Made by a program: the position numbers and the translations under genes. Shown here piece by piece: positions 6,114 through 9,817 of a stretch of DNA of 9,817 nt. The notes below the pieces were generated by a model. It made no database searches. It was not told where the DNA came from and worked only from the letters and a program-made list of their open reading frames with translations. The stretch comes from Candidatus Bathyarchaeota archaeon (lineage in GTDB: Archaea; Thermoproteota; Bathyarchaeia; 40CM-2-53-6; RBG-13-38-9). The DNA is taken from contig JAOZGV010000166.1 in assembly GCA_026015225.1 (NCBI GenBank), forward strand, positions 1 to 9,817, given 5' to 3'. Numbering within the stretch: position 1 is the first letter of the stretch; each line of letters starts with the position of its first letter.

Positions 6114-6140
6114 TCCTTTTTCTATTTACCTGAAAAAGGA
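6114..6140. terminator. Perfect 9-bp inverted repeat between convergent genes, likely bidirectional terminator
   Basis: TCCTTTTTC (6114-6122) and GAAAAAGGA (6132-6140) are perfect complements around a 9-nt loop, with T runs on either strand. It lies immediately after lplB and covers the last codons of the convergent MetH-activation-like gene. That is the expected position for ending transcription from both sides. Archaeal terminators mainly need T runs, so the hairpin itself may be incidental. Confidence 0.55.
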
Positions 6141-6601
6141 GCTTTTCTATATTCGCAATTTTTTTCACATATCTGGCATTCATGAAATAGATTGATCGTA
6201 TCACCCATTACGCCGGATACTGATTTCTTGGGGACCATAACATAATGTTCATTTAATATAACTCCAACTGATTCTCTTACTTTCTCTTTACCTAGGAAAT
6301 CGAAAATAATTTTCTGTTGTTCTATACCCCAATAAGTTGAAACGCCAGGACTAATTTTTGATATTCTTTCTGAATTGTTTGGTCCGAAATCCTTTCTCAT
6401 ATATTCAAAAACTTGACGTAGAGCATATGTCCCAATATTGTCAAGTATGAAAGATCTGTATAAATCCCTTACTCCCAACTCAGCAACTCTTTTCTCTAAA
6501 TCGGACCCTATTGTCACTATATATACAGCTACTTCATGTGTGCATTTGAATTTCTCTGCAAGTAATTTACTCGATAAGATTTTTCCCCCTTCTAAGATCA
6601 C
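6122..6601 (-). CDS. Corrinoid-activation protein resembling the MetH reactivation domain (main fragment)
   Basis: The frame resembles the vitamin B12-dependent methionine synthase activation domain, found as stand-alone proteins beside corrinoid enzymes in anaerobes. Residues 84-99 (SPG…GIEQQK) match the SPGY…EQ segment. Residues 117-132 (LNEHYVMVPKKSVSGV) match the L-x-E-x-x-x-M-x-P-x-x-SVSG segment. A C-terminal C142-x2-C145-x3-C149-x-YR cluster is typical of the stand-alone forms and suggests an iron-sulfur site. The frame begins at GTG 6601 behind GAGG (6610-6607). At 159 residues it is short: the missing N-terminal region lies directly upstream in the same frame (6617-6781), cut off by one TAA at 6619-6617. 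Without reinitiation or readthrough the product would lack its N-terminus. No methyltransferase or corrinoid protein is in the window, so the partner is unknown. Confidence 0.85.
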   Translation of the reverse strand: MILEGGKILSSKLLAEKFKCTHEVAVYIVTIGSDLEKRVAELGVRDLYRSFILDNIGTYALRQVFEYMRKDFGPNNSERISKISPGVSTYWGIEQQKIIFDFLGKEKVRESVGVILNEHYVMVPKKSVSGVMGDTINLFHECQICEKNCEYRKAPFSGK

Positions 6602-6606
6602 ATGAT

Positions 6607-6610
6607 CCTC
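6607..6610 (-). promoter_or_regulatory. Ribosome binding site for the GTG start at 6601
   Basis: GAGG lies 5 bp before GTG. The nearby ATG at 6603-6601 is followed at once by TGA in its own frame, so GTG is the usable start. The site could serve for reinitiation after the TAA at 6619-6617. Confidence 0.5.
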
Positions 6611-6616
6611 TTTGAC

Positions 6617-6781
6617 TTAAATTCTAGACGCTTTATACATCGCTTTTGGATCCAAGAGTTTGTAGCCCTCAACAACAATACTTTTCATATTATTGATTTT
6701 ATCACTAATACGATCTAAGTGGCAAAATCGAACTAATTCATCAATATCATATTCAAGAGCTATGTCAGTAATCACTCTCAA
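6617..6781 (-). pseudogene. N-terminal fragment of the same MetH-activation-like gene, cut off by an in-frame TAA
   Basis: The 54-codon frame starts at TTG 6781 (AAAAGG lies 8 bp upstream) or GTG 6775 and ends at TAA 6619-6617. That is exactly in frame with the following 159-residue frame (18 bp from TAA to GTG, no other stop). Its residues, especially the end (VVEGYKLLDPKAMYKASRI), look like the N-terminal helical region of stand-alone MetH-activation proteins, which runs E-x-x-x-L…A-x-Y-R before the L-x-L-E-G segment found at the start of the next frame. Joined, the gene would span 6122-6781, about 219 residues, the size I expect for the family. It may be a real split, a fresh nonsense mutation, or a sequence error. 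Confidence 0.6.
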
Positions 6782-6817
6782 TTTAAATACCTTTTGAACA
6801 TTAGGTCATATAACTGG

Positions 6818-6825
6818 CTTATAAA
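6818..6825 (-). promoter_or_regulatory. TATA box of the MetH-activation-like gene
   Basis: TTTATAAG on the minus strand lies about 40 bp before the TTG at 6781. A transcript beginning about 25 bp downstream would keep the AAAAGG site in a short leader. It lies in the 68-bp gap after the EamA-type gene, which suggests independent transcription. Confidence 0.45.
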
Positions 6826-6849
6826 TTTCTAGATATTATGATTAATAAA

Positions 6850-7689
6850 TTATAAGTAGGCAAAAGACATAACTGAAAGTATAGCCGCTATGATACCAAT
6901 AAAATTTATTATTCTGAATTTTTCACGCAAGATAAATATTGCCAGAACACTAGTAAGTACAAAACTGAGTTGGACGATAGAGAAGTTAACGCTTACTTCC
7001 CCGTATTTTAGCGATTCAAGTAGAAGAAGAAATGCCGAACCAAGAAGAATACCACAAACAGGAGCATGAATCATAACACTACGAGATTTTACCACAGTAC
7101 CACTTCTAATGGCAATAATAAAAGAGCAAGTTATGAATACTGCACCCTGGATCACCAATATTCCCGTTGGCGTAGAACCAGACGAGATAGCAATCTTGTA
7201 AAGAAAACCCACGAGTCCATTAAGAAGTGTTGCTAACAAAAGCGGGAGAATCATACCAGATGATATATGTCCATTTTTTAGACCTTTTGATAAGGCGATT
7301 ATGCTAAAAACAGCTAAACTGATTGCAAGGAATTTTCCAAAAGTCAGTATTTCATTAAGAAAGGTAATTGCTAATACGGCTGTTATAATAAAACTTAATC
7401 TGAAAATAGGAGCATTTATACTAGCATAACCATGCCCAAGGCTTTTTAAAAAAAGCAGAATTGAAAAGTAACCAAGAAAACCACAGCAGATCCCAAAAAA
7501 AACCGTTAAGAAAGATACTTTAAGACTTCCCTGGAAGGCTATATAGCAATAATTTGTTGTATTAAAAAAGATCGCCTGCAAGAGAAGAAAGAATTTTGGA
7601 GAGGCACCCACGATTCGAGCTCTTCTATAGAGAAAGTCTGAGACCCCGGTGAAGAGCATACTAAAAATTGCTAAAAGAATCGGATCCAT
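6850..7689 (-). CDS. EamA/DMT-superfamily transporter
   Basis: This 279-residue, ten-span inner-membrane carrier has the internal duplication of the EamA family. The segment LKSLGHGYASINAPIF…LSFIITAVLAI (about 81-108) repeats as LESLKYGEVSVNFSIVQ…LSFVLTSVLAI (about 224-251). Each is followed by the short glutamate-bearing turn (NEILTFGKF; REKFRIINF) and another span. The N-terminus MDPILLAIFSMLFTG enters the membrane directly. Family members move small metabolites (amino acids, nucleotides, drugs), and the sequence does not tell which. It begins just after a poly-T tract that probably ends the liv transcript, so it may have its own promoter, though I see no clear TATA box or ribosome binding site. 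Confidence 0.9.
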   Translation of the reverse strand: MDPILLAIFSMLFTGVSDFLYRRARIVGASPKFFLLLQAIFFNTTNYCYIAFQGSLKVSFLTVFFGICCGFLGYFSILLFLKSLGHGYASINAPIFRLSFIITAVLAITFLNEILTFGKFLAISLAVFSIIALSKGLKNGHISSGMILPLLLATLLNGLVGFLYKIAISSGSTPTGILVIQGAVFITCSFIIAIRSGTVVKSRSVMIHAPVCGILLGSAFLLLLESLKYGEVSVNFSIVQLSFVLTSVLAIFILREKFRIINFIGIIAAILSVMSFAYL

Positions 7690-7713
7690 TAAAATTAACC
7701 CATACTTTGATAG

Positions 7714-7740
7714 TAAAAAATTGAAAAAATAATAAAAAAC
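7714..7740 (-). terminator. Poly-T tracts, likely terminator of the liv operon
   Basis: On the minus strand three T runs follow each other (GTTTTTTATTATTTTTTCAATTTTTT in outline), about 85 bp after the livF stop and just before the EamA-type gene. Oligo-T runs are the main archaeal termination signal. No hairpin is needed and none is obvious. Confidence 0.5.
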
Positions 7741-7822
7741 AATAGTATGAAATAAGCGATTTAATTAGGTTTTTGTAGAATATTTTGAGTATTATCTAGA
7801 TTGCTCTGAACTTTAATTTTAC

Positions 7823-8533
7823 TTAAATCCCCATATATGCTTCCCTAAGTTTCTTGTCAGTACGAAGATCTTTGCTTTCACCTTGAATTACTACTCTACC
7901 ATTTTCAAGAACATATCCGATCCTCGATACCTCCAATGCCATCTCTATATGTTGTTCTACTAATAGCATCGGAAGGCCTTTTTCAGCAACATTTACTAAA
8001 ATATCCATAAGCGTAAGTACCAATGCAGGTGCCAAACCAGTCGAGACTTCATCTAAAAGGAGAAGTTTTGGTCTGGACATTAGAGCTCTAGCGATAGCTA
8101 GCATTTGTTGTTCTCCACCACTTAGGGTTCCTGCCATCTGTTCTGGTCTTTCTTTGAGTACTGGAAAGATCGAATATACCCAATCTAAGGAGTCTTTTGT
8201 TTTTTCCCTAGCATTTTTTGTGTAAGCACCCATTAGAAGGTTCTCATAAACTGACATATCGTAGAATATTCCCCTTCCTTCAGGCACCATTGCGATTCCT
8301 AAATCCACTCTGTTATGTGGTTTAATCTCAAAAAGATTCTTTCCGGCAAATCGTATCTCTCCGGACCATGCTTTCTGCAGACCCGTTATGACATTCAATA
8401 ATGTAGTCTTTCCTGCACCGTTGGCACCCAAAAGAGCAGTAATCCCTTTCCCTTCAATATCGAGTGATACGTCCCAAAGTGCTTGCACTTCCCCATATCC
8501 AGTATTCAGTTTATCTATTTCGAGTAATGCCAT
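7823..8533 (-). CDS. livF: Branched-chain amino-acid-type ABC transporter ATPase LivF
   Basis: This cytoplasmic ATPase subunit works with LivG to power import through the LivH/LivM pore. The 236 residues carry Walker A GANGAGKTT (36-44), the LivF-typical VPEGRGIF in the Q-loop region (83-90), signature LSGGEQQ (137-143), Walker B LLLLDE (157-162), and the switch histidine H195. The end LREAYMGI is typical of LivF. ATG 8533 abuts the livG TAA with no spacing (TAAATG), behind GGAGG at 8550-8546, so translation is probably coupled. It is the last gene of the operon, before the poly-T tract. The substrate could be branched-chain amino acids, urea or another amide; the periplasmic binding protein that would decide is outside the window. 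Confidence 0.95.
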   Translation of the reverse strand: MALLEIDKLNTGYGEVQALWDVSLDIEGKGITALLGANGAGKTTLLNVITGLQKAWSGEIRFAGKNLFEIKPHNRVDLGIAMVPEGRGIFYDMSVYENLLMGAYTKNAREKTKDSLDWVYSIFPVLKERPEQMAGTLSGGEQQMLAIARALMSRPKLLLLDEVSTGLAPALVLTLMDILVNVAEKGLPMLLVEQHIEMALEVSRIGYVLENGRVVIQGESKDLRTDKKLREAYMGI

Positions 8534-9274
8534 TTAAATCGCCTTCCTCCCAATATATGCTTTCAATACTTCCTCATTTTCAGAAACTTCTTTGGGGGTT
8601 CCCTCAGCAATCTTTCTCCCCTCGTTCAGTACCACGATTCTTTCAGATATCGACATTATAGCTCGCATGATGTGCTCAACGACTATTATCGTTAAGTCGT
8701 ACTCGCGTTTAACTCGAGTCAATAACTTAAGAGCCTCATCAACCTCTGTATGTGTAAGACCCGCCATAGTTTCATCAAGTAAAAGTAAATTGGGGTCAAG
8801 GGCTAAAGCTCTTGCAATCTCTAGCCTTCTTTTCTCGGCCAAGCTTAGACTATCGGCTTCCGCATCCACTCTATGTTCTAAATTAGTTACCTTAAGCAGT
8901 TCATGACAATGTTCTTCAATTTTTGATTTTTCTTTGCCTTTGTAAGCCGTAAATAATCCACTGACCATAATGTTATCCATTACACTCATGTCACCGAATG
9001 GTCTAACTACCTGGAATGTTCTTCCAATTCCTTTTCTTGCAATTTTATGAGGTTTTAAACCACCGATATTTTCACCCTTAAAAGTAATATTACCTCCATC
9101 GGGTGAGTAAAGACCAGATATGACATTGAATAAAGTTGTTTTTCCAGATCCATTTGGACCAATTAGTCCTAATATTTCACCTTTCTTTAGCTGGATATCG
9201 ACTTTGTTGACTGCAACCAGTCCACCAAATCTTTTTGTCACGCTGTCCACTACTAGTAAATTATCTTGGCTCAA
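8534..9274 (-). CDS. livG: Branched-chain amino-acid-type ABC transporter ATPase LivG
   Basis: This is the second ATPase of the importer. The 246 residues have Walker A GPNGSGKTT (39-47), the Q-loop glutamine in RTFQVVRPF (85-93), Walker B LLLLDE (163-168), H201, and the LivG-type C-terminal extension ending VLKAYIGRKAI. The ABC signature is LSLAE (143-147) rather than LSGGQ; similar LTLA-type variants occur in this subfamily, so activity is still expected. The start is TTG 9274, directly after the livM TAG, with GGTG at 9287-9284 inside livM. No ATG is available before the conserved region. Confidence 0.94.
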   Translation of the reverse strand: MSQDNLLVVDSVTKRFGGLVAVNKVDIQLKKGEILGLIGPNGSGKTTLFNVISGLYSPDGGNITFKGENIGGLKPHKIARKGIGRTFQVVRPFGDMSVMDNIMVSGLFTAYKGKEKSKIEEHCHELLKVTNLEHRVDAEADSLSLAEKRRLEIARALALDPNLLLLDETMAGLTHTEVDEALKLLTRVKREYDLTIIVVEHIMRAIMSISERIVVLNEGRKIAEGTPKEVSENEEVLKAYIGRKAI

Positions 9275-9817
9275 CTATTCCAACACCTTACCTATCTTCG
9301 CTAAAACCTTATTTATTAACCCTAGAATTCCTATTGGGAAGAACAATACAAGAATCACTAGAATAGCTCCGAAAAGGACTAAGTGAGTATATGGGAAATT
9401 TACTAACAGAAAGTCTTTTATCATCCAAAAAACAGCAGCTCCAATCAGAGGGCCCAGCATAGATCCCACTCCACCTAATATGATAGCTGCAAAGAGTTCG
9501 ACAGAACGACCAAGTAAGTAATACTCTGGAAAGGCTGCTGCAAAGAATAGTGCCATAATCCCTCCAGCCATACCGGCAAAAGATGCTGCTATACAGTAAG
9601 CCATAATTTTATATTTTGCAGTGTTTACTCCCATAACTTCGGCCACATCCTCGTCTGCTTTAATGGCTCTTAATCCATAACCCAACCTATGTCTAAATAT
9701 ATATCCCGTTGCAAGAACTACTGCAACTGCAATAACAAAGAGATAGGAATACAGATACTTTATATCATATAGAGGGATTTTCCCAAGAAAATATAGCCCC
9801 CTACCTTCTCCAAGAAA
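9275..9817 (-). CDS. livM: Branched-chain amino-acid-type ABC transporter permease LivM (C-terminal part)
   Basis: The frame is open from the right edge to TAG at 9277-9275, giving the last 180 residues of the permease. A TTG at 9685 lies inside the gene and is not the start, because the coding sequence continues upstream (…LGEGRGLYFLGKIP… at the edge). The cytoplasmic coupling motif GYGLRAIKADEDVAEVMGVN, where the ATPases dock, starts at 9682. It is followed by membrane segments (AYCIAASFAGMAGGIMALFF; FAAIILGGVGSMLGPLIGAAVFW; VLFGAILVILVLFFPIGILGL). It abuts livG directly. LivH and the binding protein should lie to the right of the window. Confidence 0.93.
   Translation of the reverse strand, partial: FLGEGRGLYFLGKIPLYDIKYLYSYLFVIAVAVVLATGYIFRHRLGYGLRAIKADEDVAEVMGVNTAKYKIMAYCIAASFAGMAGGIMALFFAAAFPEYYLLGRSVELFAAIILGGVGSMLGPLIGAAVFWMIKDFLLVNFPYTHLVLFGAILVILVLFFPIGILGLINKVLAKIGKVLE

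Noticed and set aside
8464..9386. Three plus-strand frames (8464-8661, 8592-8906, 9120-9386)
   Set aside because: All are antisense to livF, livG or livM, whose motifs fully explain the sequence.
1..9817. CRISPR arrays, insertion sequences or long direct repeats
   Set aside because: I looked for regularly spaced repeats, transposase motifs and terminal inverted repeats and found none.

Overview
The window looks like a piece of an archaeal chromosome, probably from an uncultured, AT-rich lineage. A Bathyarchaeia-like or other TACK archaeon is my best guess from gene content, but nothing here fixes the lineage. Archaeal signs are: a tRNA-Cys gene interrupted in its anticodon loop; a lipoate ligase split into separate LplA and LplB proteins; an archaeal-type site-2 protease; TATA-like boxes about 25 bp before likely transcript starts; and GGTG/GAGG ribosome binding sites in front of TTG and GTG starts.

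Layout. Positions 1-411 carry the edge of a tyrosine recombinase (integrase) on the minus strand, next to the 3' end of tRNA-Arg(UCG), then an intron-bearing tRNA-Cys(GCA). This looks like one end of an element integrated at tRNA-Arg. Positions 463-1505 (minus) hold a two-gene unit: a 39-residue membrane peptide and a NapH-like membrane polyferredoxin. Divergent from it are a site-2 protease (1639-2784, plus) and a HAD-family hydrolase (2860-3552, plus). The hydrolase overlaps tail-to-tail with an unrecognised coiled-coil protein (3530-4090, minus).

After a roughly 300 bp AT-rich intergenic stretch comes a plus-strand protein-lipoylation cluster: a DUF116 cysteine-rich protein, LplA, and LplB 10 bp behind LplA. 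LplA and LplB together should make a complete lipoate-protein ligase. DUF116 is a conserved partner of unknown function. A perfect 9-bp inverted repeat separates lplB from a convergent corrinoid-activation gene resembling the MetH activation domain. That gene is interrupted by one in-frame TAA: its N-terminal part (6617-6781) and the rest (6122-6601) lie in the same frame.

The right end (minus strand) has an EamA/DMT-type transporter, a poly-T terminator region, and livM (partial), livG and livF, the inner-membrane and ATPase parts of a branched-chain amino-acid-type ABC importer. The three liv genes abut with no spacing, and the binding protein and LivH would lie beyond position 9817.

The observations most worth a second look are the integrase frame that runs in from tRNA-Arg, the single in-frame stop in the MetH-activation-like gene, and the DUF116-LplA-LplB cluster. 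I did not find a clearly new defence or mobile system inside the window.
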